From positions 1 to 64,000 of the forward strand of contig NZ_FMUX01000021.1 in assembly GCF_900101345.1 (NCBI RefSeq): DNA of 64,000 bases. Direction: 5' to 3'. This stretch comes from Desulfoluna spongiiphila (GTDB lineage: Bacteria; Desulfobacterota; Desulfobacteria; Desulfobacterales; Desulfolunaceae). Each line of letters opens with the position of its first letter. The first letter of the stretch is position 1. The notes under the pieces were generated by a model that saw only the letters and a program-made list of their open reading frames with translations, was not told where the DNA came from and did not search any database. The translations under genes and the position numbers were made by a program. Shown here piece after piece: positions 41,552-50,725 of the stretch.

Positions 41552-42366
41552 TGGGACTCCTGTGGGGTTGGCTGAGGGACGATGGGAACGAGGGTACGTC
41601 GTCGGCGGTTGAATCGGGCCAGGTGGGTGGCGCCCAGCTTCTGCAGGGTGGCTGAAGTGGTGGCGATGCCGGCGCCCACGGCGTGGGCTTTGTGGGCATC
41701 GGATCCCGTGGTGAGGGCCAGGCCTCGCTTGACGGCATGGGCAATGAGGGCCTCGGACGGGTAACAGGCCTTTACCGGATGGGCCAGGCCCCCGGTGTTC
41801 ACCTCCAGGGCGAGGTCCTGTTCGGCCATGCGGTCGATGACCTCCATGAGCCCTGTTTCCACATCGGCGGGCAGGGCGCGGCCGCTTTTCTTGATGACGT
41901 CCAGGTGGCAGACCACGTCGAAGAAGGGGATCTCCACCATCTCGCGGATCCGCTGCACATAGCGCCTGCACACGGCGTCGAAGTCTTTGTCGGGGATGGC
42001 GGCTGCGTGGCGGCGGCTGGCGATGTTGATGCCGTCCACAAAATGGACGGAGCAGCCGATGAGGTCGAATTCAAAGCGATGGATAATTTCTGTCAGGGCC
42101 GGGACGGCTTCGGGGCAGAAGTCCACTTCCAGGCCGGTGCGGATGGTGATGCGGTCCCTGTAGGCCCGCTTCATTTCCTGGACGGCATAGACGTAGAAGG
42201 GCACCTCTTCAGGGGCCATGGCGTGTGCGGTGCTGGCGTGATCCAGGGTGAAATGTTCGAGAAAGCAGATCTCGCTCAAACCGGCCCGGACGGCTGACTC
42301 CACGTAGCTTCGGATCCCGCCGACGGCGTGGTTGCACAACAATGTATGGATGTGGTAGTCAATCAT
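41548..42366 (-). CDS. hisJ: PHP-family histidinol-phosphatase-like protein
   Basis: A 272-residue PHP hydrolase: MIDYHIHTLLCNHA (metal site), FLEHFTLDH, TGLEVDFCPE, GCSVHFVDG, VVCHLDVIKKSGR and the final GSDAHKAHAVG. HisJ removes phosphate from histidinol-phosphate in histidine synthesis. No other his genes are nearby, so the assignment rests on the family. A TTG at 42378 is an alternative start. It is translationally coupled to mltB. Confidence 0.85.
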   Translation of the reverse strand: MIDYHIHTLLCNHAVGGIRSYVESAVRAGLSEICFLEHFTLDHASTAHAMAPEEVPFYVYAVQEMKRAYRDRITIRTGLEVDFCPEAVPALTEIIHRFEFDLIGCSVHFVDGINIASRRHAAAIPDKDFDAVCRRYVQRIREMVEIPFFDVVCHLDVIKKSGRALPADVETGLMEVIDRMAEQDLALEVNTGGLAHPVKACYPSEALIAHAVKRGLALTTGSDAHKAHAVGAGIATTSATLQKLGATHLARFNRRRRTLVPIVPQPTPQESQ

Positions 42367-42442
42367 TGCCTTTACCAACTATAATTATTCCACGGCCTTC
42401 ACAGGCCAGCCATCTTACCAGAAGCCGGGATGAATTGACACC

Positions 42443-43813
42443 GTGAAAAAGAGAAGAAAAAGCCTCTACAGCTGCCAGTCGTGCGGGTATCAGACGCCCA
42501 AGTGGATGGGGCGCTGCCCGGAGTGCGGAGGATGGGACACCCTTGTGGAAGAGGTGGTGACCGAAGGGGATCGGTTCCAGGCCGCGCCGTCAGCCACACG
42601 GGTGGCGGCCCCGGAGCCCGAAAGCATCCTTGCCATTGAGACCCTGGAAGAGCCCCGCATGCCCTCGGGTATCCCTGAGTTCGACCGGGTGCTGGGGGGC
42701 GGCATTGTGGCGGGTTCCCTTGTCCTCATCGGAGGTGATCCCGGCATCGGCAAGTCCACCCTGATGCTCCAGGCCCTGGACGGGCTGGCACAGAACGGCC
42801 GCCGGGTCCTATATGTCTCCGGGGAGGAGTCCAAGGGCCAGATCCATCTGCGGAGCCAGCGCCTGGGCGTCTCTTCCGGTTCCCTTCTGGTGGTCACCGA
42901 GATCCATGTGGACGCTATCCTCTCTCTGTTGGAGACCCAGAAACCGGCGGCGGTGGTCATCGACTCGGTCCAGACCATGTACAACGCCGAGCTCGCCTCG
43001 GCCCCGGGCAGCGTGGGCCAGGTGCGGGAGACCACCATGAAGCTCATGGTGGCGGCCAAAAAAAGCGGGATTCCCATCTTCCTCGTGGGCCACGTGACCA
43101 AGGACGGGGCCATTGCAGGCCCCCGGGTCATGGAGCACATGGTGGACACGGTCCTCTACTTTGAAGGGGACACCAACCACATCTTCCGGGTCCTCAGGGC
43201 CGTGAAGAACCGCTTCGGCTCCACCAACGAGATCGGCGTGTTCGAGATGCGGGGCGGGGGCCTGGCCCAGGTGCCCAACCCCTCGGCCCTCTTCCTTGCC
43301 GAGCGCCCGGAGAGTGCTCCGGGTTCGGTGGTGACGGCCAGCATGGAGGGAACCCGGCCCATCCTCGTGGAGATCCAGGGGCTGGTGAGCCGTTCCGGCC
43401 TGGGCACCCCCAGGCGGACCGTCCTGGGCCTGGACAGCAACCGCGTGGCCTTGTTGGTGGCGGTGATGGAAAAGAAGATCGGCATGAACCTGGCCGGTCT
43501 CGATATTTTTATGAACGTGGCAGGCGGGGTGCGCATCACCGAGCCTGCCGTGGATTTGGCCATCCTGGCTGCCGCGGCCTCCAGCTTTCTGGACCGCCCC
43601 CTGCCCGAAGGGGCCGTTGTGTTGGGGGAGGTGGGGCTCACCGGCGAGGTGCGGGGCATCAGCCAGCTTGAGGGGCGCGCCGCCGAGATCCGGAAGATGG
43701 GCTTCACCCATTTCATCGTGCCCGAGTCCGGGGCCAAGCGCCTGAAAAAGATCGACGGCCTCAAGGTGAGCGGTGTCCGCCACGTGGCCCAGGCCATGGA
43801 GATATTATTCTAA
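42443..43813 (+). CDS. radA: DNA repair protein RadA
   Basis: A 456-residue protein with an N-terminal C4 zinc finger (YSCQSCGYQTPKWMGRCPEC), the Walker A GGDPGIGKSTLMLQ, the RadA KNRFG motif (VKNRFGSTNEIGVFEM), and a C-terminal Lon-protease-like domain (DSNRVALLVAVMEKK to LTGEVRGISQLEGRAAE). RadA is a DnaB-like helicase for recombination branch migration. The GTG start has only a weak ribosome site. A repeat element follows. Confidence 0.94.
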   Translation: MKKRRKSLYSCQSCGYQTPKWMGRCPECGGWDTLVEEVVTEGDRFQAAPSATRVAAPEPESILAIETLEEPRMPSGIPEFDRVLGGGIVAGSLVLIGGDPGIGKSTLMLQALDGLAQNGRRVLYVSGEESKGQIHLRSQRLGVSSGSLLVVTEIHVDAILSLLETQKPAAVVIDSVQTMYNAELASAPGSVGQVRETTMKLMVAAKKSGIPIFLVGHVTKDGAIAGPRVMEHMVDTVLYFEGDTNHIFRVLRAVKNRFGSTNEIGVFEMRGGGLAQVPNPSALFLAERPESAPGSVVTASMEGTRPILVEIQGLVSRSGLGTPRRTVLGLDSNRVALLVAVMEKKIGMNLAGLDIFMNVAGGVRITEPAVDLAILAAAASSFLDRPLPEGAVVLGEVGLTGEVRGISQLEGRAAEIRKMGFTHFIVPESGAKRLKKIDGLKVSGVRHVAQAMEILF

Positions 43814-43842
43814 ACGCAGGGTAACCCTCTCCGCTTGTTTTT

Positions 43843-44038
43843 GCCTCCGGAGGCCAAACTTTTAAAAAGTTTGATGAACAGGTTTTGGTTATGAATTTGG
43901 CTTGTTTGAGCGTGCTTGGCAGCCGCTTGTCTTCGTCTCCCCTTTTGTTGCTCAGCCCCCGTGGGGGTTGAGCAACAAAAGGGGAGGTCACAGGAACGTT
44001 TTTGCGGAGCTTTTTTCAAAAAGCGACCCGCCGGAGGC
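43843..44038. repeat. MITE-like repeat interrupted by a long palindrome
   Basis: The B end GCCTCCGGAGGCC with AAACTTTTAAAAAGTTTGATGAACAGG is on the left, and CCGCCGGAGGC ends it at 44038. In place of the usual centre is a 46-bp palindrome (43939-43984). Confidence 0.65.
43939..43984. terminator. 46-bp hairpin between radA and rlmE
   Basis: CCCCTTTTGTTGCTCA pairs with TGAGCAACAAAAGGGG and the stem continues with CCCCC/GGGGG around GT; only one G-T mismatch. No long T run follows on the plus strand, so it is a candidate terminator or recombination structure. Confidence 0.5.
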
Positions 44039-44083
44039 AACTGAACAGTTACACTCCACGAACATGAATGAAAGCAGGACCCC

Positions 44084-44710
44084 ATGGCAGTAAAAAAAGC
44101 AAAAATTTCAAGGCCTCCCAAGAAGAAGGGACAGTGGGAAGATCATTACACCCGCAAGGCCAGGGACGAGAAGTACCCGGCGCGAAGTGTCTATAAACTT
44201 CAGGAAATACAACGCAAGTTTACTCTGATAAAAAAAGGTGCTAAGGTGCTGGATCTCGGATGCTCGCCGGGTTCCTGGCTCCTCTACGCCGCAGAGCTGG
44301 CGGGGGGCGGCGGGCGCGTGGTAGGCATCGACTTGAAGCCGGTGACCATCAAACTCCCTTCCCACGCCGAAGCCCTTGTGGGGGATATCCTGGCGCTGAC
44401 CCCGGAGCTGGAAGATGCTTTCTCCCCGGGGTTTACCGTGGTGATCAGCGACATGGCTCCGGCCACCACCGGGATGAAGGACGTGGACGCGGCGCGTTCC
44501 CTGGAGTTGTGCGAGATGGCCCTGACCGTGGCCACCGAGCGGCTTCACCCCGGGGGACATTTTGTCTGCAAGATCTTCCAGGGGGGCGACTTTGATGCCT
44601 ACGTGAGTCACGTCAAAGAGCGCTTCAGGCAGGTGAAGATCTTCAAGCCCGAGAGCTGCCGCAAGCAGAGCAAAGAGATTTACGTCGTCGGGCTCGGCAT
44701 GAAAGAGTGA
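44084..44710 (+). CDS. rlmE: 23S rRNA 2'-O-methyltransferase RlmE
   Basis: A 208-residue FtsJ/RrmJ enzyme: DHYTRKARDEKYPARSVYKL with the catalytic Lys, SAM motif VLDLGCSPGSWLLYA, VISDMAPATTG with the catalytic Asp, HFVCKIFQGG with Lys, and KPESCRKQSKEIYVVG with Glu (K-D-K-E tetrad). It methylates U2552 of 23S rRNA. Normal length. It is followed by yebC after 129 nt. Confidence 0.94.
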   Translation: MAVKKAKISRPPKKKGQWEDHYTRKARDEKYPARSVYKLQEIQRKFTLIKKGAKVLDLGCSPGSWLLYAAELAGGGGRVVGIDLKPVTIKLPSHAEALVGDILALTPELEDAFSPGFTVVISDMAPATTGMKDVDAARSLELCEMALTVATERLHPGGHFVCKIFQGGDFDAYVSHVKERFRQVKIFKPESCRKQSKEIYVVGLGMKE

Positions 44711-44839
44711 ACAGGGCGTCTGCATGCCCTTTTGACATAGAGCGATAAAGAAAAATTTTTGAATGCATACCGCCTGTAAGGCGGCTCAGGCACGCGAGTG
44801 ACGATGGCCTGGCAGTAGGCATGAACAATAGGAGGATTT

Positions 44840-45574
44840 ATGGCTGGACATAGTAAATGGGCCAACATTAAGCACAAGAAGGGCCGTGAAGACGCCAAGC
44901 GCGGCAAGATTTTTACCAAGCTCATCAAGGAAGTGACCGTGGCGGCTCGTATGGGCGGAGGCGACCCTTCCGCCAACCCGCGTCTGCGTTCGGCCATTGC
45001 CGCGGCACGTGCTGAAAACATGCCCAAGGACACCTTGGAACGTGCCATCAAGCGCGGCACCGGTGAACTTGAAGGGGTGAACTACGAGGACATCGTCTAC
45101 GAAGGCTACGGCCCCGGCGGCGCTGCCGTCATCGTGGAGTCCCTCACCGACAACAAGAACCGCGCCATCGCCGAGATCCGCCACATCTTCACCAAGTGCG
45201 GAGGCAACATCGGTGCCAACGGCTGTGTCTCCTGGATGTTCGACAAAAAGGGGCTCATCGTGGTGTCCAAGGACGCTGTGGACGAAGAGGCCCTCATGGA
45301 AACCGCCATTGAAGCGGGCGCCGAGGACGTCAAGGACGAAGGGGAGAGCTTCGAGGTGATCACCGCCCCCGAAGACTTCAACGAGGTGAAGGAAGCCATC
45401 GACGGCGCCTCCATCGCCACGGTCATGTCCGAAGTAACCATGATTCCCCAGAACATGTGCGACCTGGAAGGCAAGGAAGCCGAGAAGATGGTCCGCATGA
45501 TGGACATGCTGGACGATTGCGACGACGTCCAGAACGTTCACACCAACGCAGACATTCCCGACGACCTGGCATAA
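44840..45574 (+). CDS. yebC: YebC/PmpR family protein
   Basis: A 244-residue TACO1-type protein: MAGHSKWANIKHKKGREDAKRGK, NMPKDTLERAIKRG, YEGYGPGGAAVIVE and the acidic C-terminus ending in DVQNVHTNADIP. Members act as transcription regulators or help ribosomes through difficult sequences. AGGAGG lies 6 nt before the ATG. The GGCGGGCAG/CTGCCCGCC hairpin near 45660 lies downstream. Confidence 0.94.
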   Translation: MAGHSKWANIKHKKGREDAKRGKIFTKLIKEVTVAARMGGGDPSANPRLRSAIAAARAENMPKDTLERAIKRGTGELEGVNYEDIVYEGYGPGGAAVIVESLTDNKNRAIAEIRHIFTKCGGNIGANGCVSWMFDKKGLIVVSKDAVDEEALMETAIEAGAEDVKDEGESFEVITAPEDFNEVKEAIDGASIATVMSEVTMIPQNMCDLEGKEAEKMVRMMDMLDDCDDVQNVHTNADIPDDLA

Positions 45575-45815
45575 GGGGCTGGGAAAGGCCACATGGCACG
45601 GCCTCTGGCATGTGCCGTGGGATCCTTTCAGGCTCACGAGCCGACGACGGGAAAGGGACGGCGGGCAGACCTGCCCGCCTCCATGACCCGAACCGACGAG
45701 ACGCTGGGGACCCGGATGCAGGGATATCGCAGGGACGCACGGGGCTGCCGCCCTGGCAACAAAGCGTCCCACCGATGAACCCTACCACCCTTTCCATGTC
45801 CCCCGGAGGAGACAG

Positions 45816-46145
45816 ATGGCAGTCATCGTAAAATATGTTGTGGTTCGCGATGGGGTCGAAAAGATGACGTTTACCACCAAAAAAGAGGCGGATGCCTACG
45901 ACAAGATGCTCGATATCGCCGAGAATCTGAACGGATTCATCGGGGCATCGGGCCTGGAACTCTCAGACGAGACCCTGGAGGGCCTCTCCATGTACCTCGC
46001 TGAAAACCGGGATCAGGTATCGGCCATCCTCAAGGGAGCCTCCCCCCGCCCCAAGGCGGAGGAGCCCGCGGTCGAGGCACCGGAAAAGCCTGCGAAAAAG
46101 GCGGCATCTGCCAAAACGCCCCGGGCGACGAAAAAAAAGGCGTAA
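45816..46145 (+). CDS. yebG: YebG family protein
   Basis: A 109-residue protein whose first 75 residues match E. coli YebG closely (MAVIVKYVVVRDGVEKMTFT, KKEADAYDKMLDIAENL, LSMYLAEN, VSAILKG). The tail is Lys/Ala/Pro-rich and likely disordered. In E. coli YebG is SOS-induced and interacts with DNA-repair functions. No canonical LexA box was seen upstream. GGAGGAGA precedes the ATG; a terminator follows at 46371. Confidence 0.9.
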   Translation: MAVIVKYVVVRDGVEKMTFTTKKEADAYDKMLDIAENLNGFIGASGLELSDETLEGLSMYLAENRDQVSAILKGASPRPKAEEPAVEAPEKPAKKAASAKTPRATKKKA

Positions 46146-46172
46146 CGCAGCCACTCAGTTCGCCAAAAAGCA

Positions 46173-46301
46173 GCCTCCGGCGGCAAGGTGTGCCACCTTG
46201 AAAGCTGCCCACGAATGTGTCGGCAAAAACGTAATATATGGTTTTAAAACCTGTTTGTTAAACTTTTCAAAAGTTTAGCCCCCGGCAGGGCCGCCGGAGG
46301 C
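46173..46301 (+). repeat. MITE-like repeat, 129-bp internally deleted copy
   Basis: Both 12-bp ends are intact (GCCTCCGGCGGC at 46173, GCCGCCGGAGGC to 46301). The A-end hairpin and B-end AAACTTTTCAAAAGTTT are present; the CGAATG...CATTCG core has lost about 40 bp. Confidence 0.8.
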
Positions 46302-46370
46302 GTTTTTGACCTGACCCGTTATGTCGCAACAACGCGTTTTCCGTAAAGGACCTGCCTTTGGCCTTTACCG

Positions 46371-46420
46371 AAAAAGGCCGGTCTTCCTTGCATTGTCTGG
46401 AGCCGGCCTTTTTGTTTTTA
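46371..46420 (+). terminator. Terminator between yebG and lgt
   Basis: AAAAAGGCCGG (46371-46381) pairs with CCGGCCTTTTT (46403-46413), followed by GTTTTTA. Confidence 0.75.
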
Positions 46421-46435
46421 AGGGAAGGGAGATAC

Positions 46436-47227
46436 ATGACGCATCCGGTGTGGAACATACGCCCCGAGCTTTTCTCGCTGGGGCCTTTGACGGTGAGGTG
46501 GTACGGCCTTTTGTTTGCCGGTGCCTTTCTTACGGGCTTTTTTTACACGGAGCGCAGAACCAGACGGGCCGGGATCGCCGTCAATACCGACGCGCTGCTG
46601 CTTTTCCTGATGGTGGGAACCCTTTTCGGGGCACGCCTTGCCCACTGCTTTTTTTATGAACCGGGATACTTTGCCGCCCATCCCCTGGAGATCCTCATGG
46701 TCTGGAAAGGGGGGCTGGCAAGCCACGGGGGGCTTCTGGGGTTCCTTTTGTCCCTGTGGCTCTTTACCCGACGGGAAGGCGCGCCTTTCTTCGGGCTGCT
46801 GGATATCCTCACCGTCCCGGCGGCCTTTGGCGGGGCGCTTGTTCGGCTGGGAAATTTTTTCAACTCGGAGATTGTGGGGCACCCCACGGATGTGCCCTGG
46901 GCCGTGGTGTTTGCCCGGGTGGATTCGCTGCCGAGGCACCCGGTGCAGCTCTACGAGTCCCTTGTCTGCCTTGTGGCCTGCGGCATCCTCTACGGGTGTG
47001 ACAGGACCGGTGCAAGCCGGGGCAGGGGCATCCTGTCCGGTGTGTTTCTCGTGGTGATTTTTTCGAGCCGGATCTTTCTTGAAAACGTAAAAAACCGCCA
47101 GGCTCCCTGGGCTGCGGGGTTTCCCCTCACCATGGGCCAGGTACTGAGCCTTCCCATGGTCCTTGCGGGCCTTTATCTCCTGGTGTCCGGCATCTGCAGG
47201 CTGGGCGCATCCAACCCTTCAGCGTAA
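46436..47227 (+). CDS. lgt: Prolipoprotein diacylglyceryl transferase
   Basis: A 263-residue inner-membrane enzyme with about seven helices. Lgt signature regions: VRWYGLLFAGAF, LASHGGLLG, RLGNFFNSEIVGHPTDVPWAVVF and RHPVQLYES. It attaches diacylglycerol to the lipobox cysteine of lipoproteins, including the many encoded in this window. AAGGGAAGGGAG lies 5 nt before the ATG. It is convergent with the aminotransferase gene 7 nt away. Confidence 0.94.
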   Translation: MTHPVWNIRPELFSLGPLTVRWYGLLFAGAFLTGFFYTERRTRRAGIAVNTDALLLFLMVGTLFGARLAHCFFYEPGYFAAHPLEILMVWKGGLASHGGLLGFLLSLWLFTRREGAPFFGLLDILTVPAAFGGALVRLGNFFNSEIVGHPTDVPWAVVFARVDSLPRHPVQLYESLVCLVACGILYGCDRTGASRGRGILSGVFLVVIFSSRIFLENVKNRQAPWAAGFPLTMGQVLSLPMVLAGLYLLVSGICRLGASNPSA

Positions 47228-47234
47228 GCGTTCT

Positions 47235-48476
47235 CTAAGGGGCCTCCGGTGAGGAGGCCTCCTTCAATTCCCTCAGAGATTTTTCCACAGCATCCAGCAG
47301 ATAATCCCCCTCCTCTTCGGTGAGCAGAAGGGACGGGCGCAGGGTTACGCTTTCGCAGGCCACGGCCCCCGGGACCACGAAAAGGCCGTGACCTGCCGCC
47401 ATCCGGCAGAAGGCCCCGGCTTTTCTCTGGGAGGGAAAGCCCAGGGACAACAGCAGGCCCATGCCGTCCACACCGGTGAGCAGGTCCGGGAAATCCGCTT
47501 TCAGGAGAGTCAGCCTTTTTTTGAGATGATCCCCCATGGCCCGTGCGTTTTCCCAGGGCGCAACGCGCTCGTATTCCGAAAGGGCGGCAAGGGCCACCCG
47601 GCACCCCACGTCCGAGCCGCCGAAGGTGGAGAGGTGGATGAGGGGATGGGCGTTGAGGAAGCGGTGGAGTTTGCGGGTAAAGAGGGTGGCGCAGATGGGA
47701 AAAATCCCTGCGCCCAGGGCTTCACCGGTGATGAGGATGTCCGGAAGGACCCCCGCCTCCTCACAGGCAAAGCGCGCCCCGCAGCGGCCGAAGCCCGACT
47801 GGGTTTCGTCGAAGATGAGAAGGGCCCCCTTTTCCCGGGTGATGCGCCGAAGGGCTGACAGGTAGGCCCGGCTGGCGGTACGTCCCTGGTTTTCGGCCTG
47901 GACGGGCTCCAGGATGAGGGCCGCCGTTTTATCGGTGACGGCCTCCTGGGCCAGAATCGTGTCACCCCATTCAATGGTGCGGGTTTCAGGGAGAAGGCTG
48001 CCGTAGAGGTGCTTGTCCCGACGGTCGGACAGGCTCATGGCAAAGCCGGTGTGGCCGAACCAGGATCCGGACAGGGAGATCAGCTCCGAACGCCGGGTGG
48101 CGCCCCGGGCGAGCTTGCAGGAGAAATCAACGGATTCGCCGCGCACCACGCTGAACATCACGCAGGAGAGACCCTCGGGGGCAAACCCCGCCAGGGCTTC
48201 GGCCAGTTCCGCCTTTTCAGAAGAGATCAGGGGAAAGTTGCCCTGATCCGTGGCAAAGGCGGCCTCTTTAAGGGCCTCAACAGTGGCCTCCGGGCGCCTG
48301 CCCAGGTTGCAGATCCCTCCTGCCGTGGCGGCGTCCAGGTAGCGCCTGCCCTCCTGATCCTCCATCCAGCTTCCGCAGGGGCGGCTCTCAAGGAAGGCAT
48401 GGCCCAGGCGCTTCATTCTCTTCAGGGTGCCGGGGTTGAAGGGAAGTGCGTCGTTGGTGGGGGTGGGCATGGGCAT
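47235..48476 (-). CDS. Class-III aminotransferase-like protein lacking the PLP lysine
   Basis: A 413-residue fold-type I protein, paralogous to its upstream neighbour. The fold is well kept: GHTGFAMS, ALILEPVQAENQG, LLIFDETQSGFGR (D223), STFGGSDVGCRVAL. The Schiff-base lysine position reads LITGEALGAG, so E252 replaces it (codon GAA), and the phosphate-binding region SVVRGESVD is altered. It starts 3 nt after the stop of the upstream paralogue, so the two are surely coexpressed and may form a heteromer with an active and an inactive chain. Read-through of a single-base error (AAA/AAG to GAA) should be excluded. Confidence 0.88.
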   Translation of the reverse strand: MPMPTPTNDALPFNPGTLKRMKRLGHAFLESRPCGSWMEDQEGRRYLDAATAGGICNLGRRPEATVEALKEAAFATDQGNFPLISSEKAELAEALAGFAPEGLSCVMFSVVRGESVDFSCKLARGATRRSELISLSGSWFGHTGFAMSLSDRRDKHLYGSLLPETRTIEWGDTILAQEAVTDKTAALILEPVQAENQGRTASRAYLSALRRITREKGALLIFDETQSGFGRCGARFACEEAGVLPDILITGEALGAGIFPICATLFTRKLHRFLNAHPLIHLSTFGGSDVGCRVALAALSEYERVAPWENARAMGDHLKKRLTLLKADFPDLLTGVDGMGLLLSLGFPSQRKAGAFCRMAAGHGLFVVPGAVACESVTLRPSLLLTEEEGDYLLDAVEKSLRELKEASSPEAP

Positions 48477-48479
48477 GGG

Positions 48480-49925
48480 TTACCTCCTTCCTCTCCGGGT
48501 CATGAGGTGGGCGACAGACTCCAGGCTCCTCAACCAGTTGAAGGTGACGGTCTGGATTTTTTCGCTGTTGAGAAGGGGCAGGACCCCCGGGATTTTTGCG
48601 GCGGGAAGGGCCACGGGAAGCAGGGCCTTCATGGTGCGGATGGCCTGGCGAATCACGTCCACCACCTGCTCGATCTCTTCCTGGCTCACGGTGAGGGGCA
48701 GCATGAACCGCATGACCTGGGGGGCGTTGCCGGAGTATGCGGCAAAGACCCCGCCTTCAGCCAGGGCGTTGGACATCATGGGGCCCATGAACTCATGGAG
48801 GTACTCGATGCCCACCATGAGGCCGATGCCCCGCACCTCCCGGATGATTCCGGGGTTCTCCGCCCGGATCTCCTCCAAGGCCTGCCTGAACTGATCCCCC
48901 CTTTCCCTGGCGTTGTCACAGAGGCCGAGCCGGTCGATCTCCTCCAGGACGGCCATGGAGACCCGGCAGCCGATGTCGCTGCCTCCGCTGTAGGAGAGGT
49001 GAAAGGCCGGCCAGGCGTCCAGGAAACGTGTCACCTCCTTTCGCATGGCGTAGAGCACGGCCCCGTTGGGAAAGAGACCCCCGCCCATGGATTTGGCCGT
49101 GGCCAGGATATCGGGGGACACCCCGTAGTGTTCCGCGGCAAAAAGAGCCCCGGTCCGGCCGAAGCCCGTCTGGACCTCATCGAATATCAGGAAGATCCCC
49201 AGCTCGTCGCACAGCTCCCTGAGCCCTTGAATATACGCCTGATCCGCCACATGAATGCCCGCTTCGCCCTGCACGGGTTCGATGATGACGGCGGCCGTGT
49301 CCGGCCCGGCCATCTTTCGTATGGCGTCGAGGTCATTGAAGGGGGCAAAGCGTACACCCGGCATGAGGGGCTCGAAGTGCTTTCGGTAGTGGGCTTTGCC
49401 GTTGGCCGAGAGGGCAAGGCCGGTGTGGCCGTGGTAGGCTTTCCAGGTGGAGATGATCCCGGGTCGGCCGGTGGCGCCTAAGGCCAGTTTCAGGGCGCAG
49501 TCCACGGCTTCCCCGCCCCCGGCGGCAAAAAAGAGGTGGGTGAGCCCCTCGGGGGCCCGGGACACCAGCTGCCTGGCAAAGCGGATTTTTGCCTCGGAGA
49601 GGAGGTGGCAGCTTCCCATGTCGCAGCTCGATAGGGCCTCGACAAGGGCGTTTCGGATGGCGGGGTTGCCGCGTCCCACGTTGAAGCAGCCGGCCGATGT
49701 GAAGCAGTCGATCATGGCACGGCCGGTCTCGGGGTCTGTGAAGCCCAGGGCACGTCTCCTGCGTTCCAGGATGTCCAGGTGGCCGGCCCTGAGGTAGCGT
49801 ATCTGGCCTTTGTTGAGATGCGTTGAAAATCGCTTGACGATGGCCCGCTTTTCGCCGGGCTCTAAGGGCGGGACCTCCGGGGTACCGGGCCCCGGTGCGG
49901 GGGCCTCCTTGAAACGTTTGTGCAT
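48480..49925 (-). CDS. Class-III pyridoxal-phosphate aminotransferase
   Basis: A 481-residue fold-type I enzyme: FFAAGGGEAVDCALKLALGA, AYHGHTGLALS, AAVIIEPVQGEAG, FLIFDEVQTGFGR (D249) and the PLP lysine K278 in ILATAKSMGGG. It resembles ornithine/putrescine/acetylornithine aminotransferases, but the substrate is unclear. An N-terminal extension (about 60 residues) and a 50-residue C-terminal tail lie outside the fold. TGGAGG lies 4 nt before ATG 49925. It is the first gene of a two-gene unit with the lysine-less paralogue. Confidence 0.9.
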   Translation of the reverse strand: MHKRFKEAPAPGPGTPEVPPLEPGEKRAIVKRFSTHLNKGQIRYLRAGHLDILERRRRALGFTDPETGRAMIDCFTSAGCFNVGRGNPAIRNALVEALSSCDMGSCHLLSEAKIRFARQLVSRAPEGLTHLFFAAGGGEAVDCALKLALGATGRPGIISTWKAYHGHTGLALSANGKAHYRKHFEPLMPGVRFAPFNDLDAIRKMAGPDTAAVIIEPVQGEAGIHVADQAYIQGLRELCDELGIFLIFDEVQTGFGRTGALFAAEHYGVSPDILATAKSMGGGLFPNGAVLYAMRKEVTRFLDAWPAFHLSYSGGSDIGCRVSMAVLEEIDRLGLCDNARERGDQFRQALEEIRAENPGIIREVRGIGLMVGIEYLHEFMGPMMSNALAEGGVFAAYSGNAPQVMRFMLPLTVSQEEIEQVVDVIRQAIRTMKALLPVALPAAKIPGVLPLLNSEKIQTVTFNWLRSLESVAHLMTRRGRR

Positions 49926-50491
49926 GTCACCTCCAGCTGAATCGCCGTGGATAAACGTCAGGGGTCGGGGTGTTGCAAACAGGCCAAGGGGGGACGATGG
50001 GGCGGTGGGGGGTGGTTTTTCAGCTCGTGCGCCGCTTGCCCTGCGGTGCGTCCACCGGGTACATCTCCCGTATATCACAATACTATTTGCTAGTTCGGGT
50101 GCGATAGTCAAGGGAATCATCGGTAAGCCACGGAATAATATGGAGAAGCTGCGTATTTTTTTCGTGTCCCCGAAAAGGGACGCGCCGGTGTCGGACCGGG
50201 GAACCCGGTGTTGACATCTCCATGGGATTCGTGCAGATTTAAACAGTCTAAAAACACGTTATCCCACGGAGTTGATTCTACTTTTTCCGATCTTACCGAT
50301 CGCAATCGACATAGGATGGCGTGGCTCTGTGTTTTTTTTCTTCAAACGGTGTGTATGCGGCAACCCATGACGATCTGTGCCATGCCCGCGTTCCCCGTCC
50401 CATGGGGGTCTTTCCCGGGGCAAAAGGCGCCATCGTCTGATACCATGTTTCAGACACCCTGACTCGTCAGAGCAAGGGAAAGGAGCCGATC
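49926..50491. other. Divergent intergenic region, no gene seen
   Basis: About 565 bases between the aminotransferase pair and the zinc-ribbon genes. It contains AT-rich promoter-like segments (for example GTATATCACAATACTATTTG near 50071) and a GGTGTCGGACCGGGGAACCC-type hairpin near 50188-50213. Open frames here lack ribosome sites. Confidence 0.35.
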
Positions 50492-50725
50492 ATGACATCC
50501 TATGAATGCAAAACCTGCGGCAAGGTGACCATGGAGAAGGGCCACCTCTGTGATCCCACGGAAGTGGGCCAGATCTATGCCTGTGAGCATTGCGGCAAGC
50601 AGGTGGCCAATGAAAAACACGTCTGCAAGCCCCAGGTGCTGGAGTTCAAGTTCTTCTGCAGCGATTGCGGAAGAAGTGCCGTCAGCGAAAAAGATGTCTG
50701 CAACCCGGCACCGATCGATGAGTGA
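50492..50725 (+). CDS. Small multi-cysteine zinc-ribbon protein
   Basis: A 77-residue protein with three CxxC-type units: YECKTCGK with HLC, YACEHCGK with HVC, and FFCSDCGR with DVC. The arrangement suggests two to three structural zinc sites. The family function is unknown; similar small ribbons are common in Desulfobacterota. GGAAAGGAG precedes the ATG. Its stop overlaps the next start by 8 nt. Confidence 0.75.
   Translation: MTSYECKTCGKVTMEKGHLCDPTEVGQIYACEHCGKQVANEKHVCKPQVLEFKFFCSDCGRSAVSEKDVCNPAPIDE

Noticed and set aside
48009..49481. 490-residue open frame on the plus strand
   Set aside because: Antisense to the two aminotransferase genes, which carry clear family motifs.
50208..50462. 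84-residue frame with cysteines upstream of the zinc-ribbon gene
   Set aside because: No ribosome site and it ends in the promoter region of the zinc-ribbon gene; not credible.
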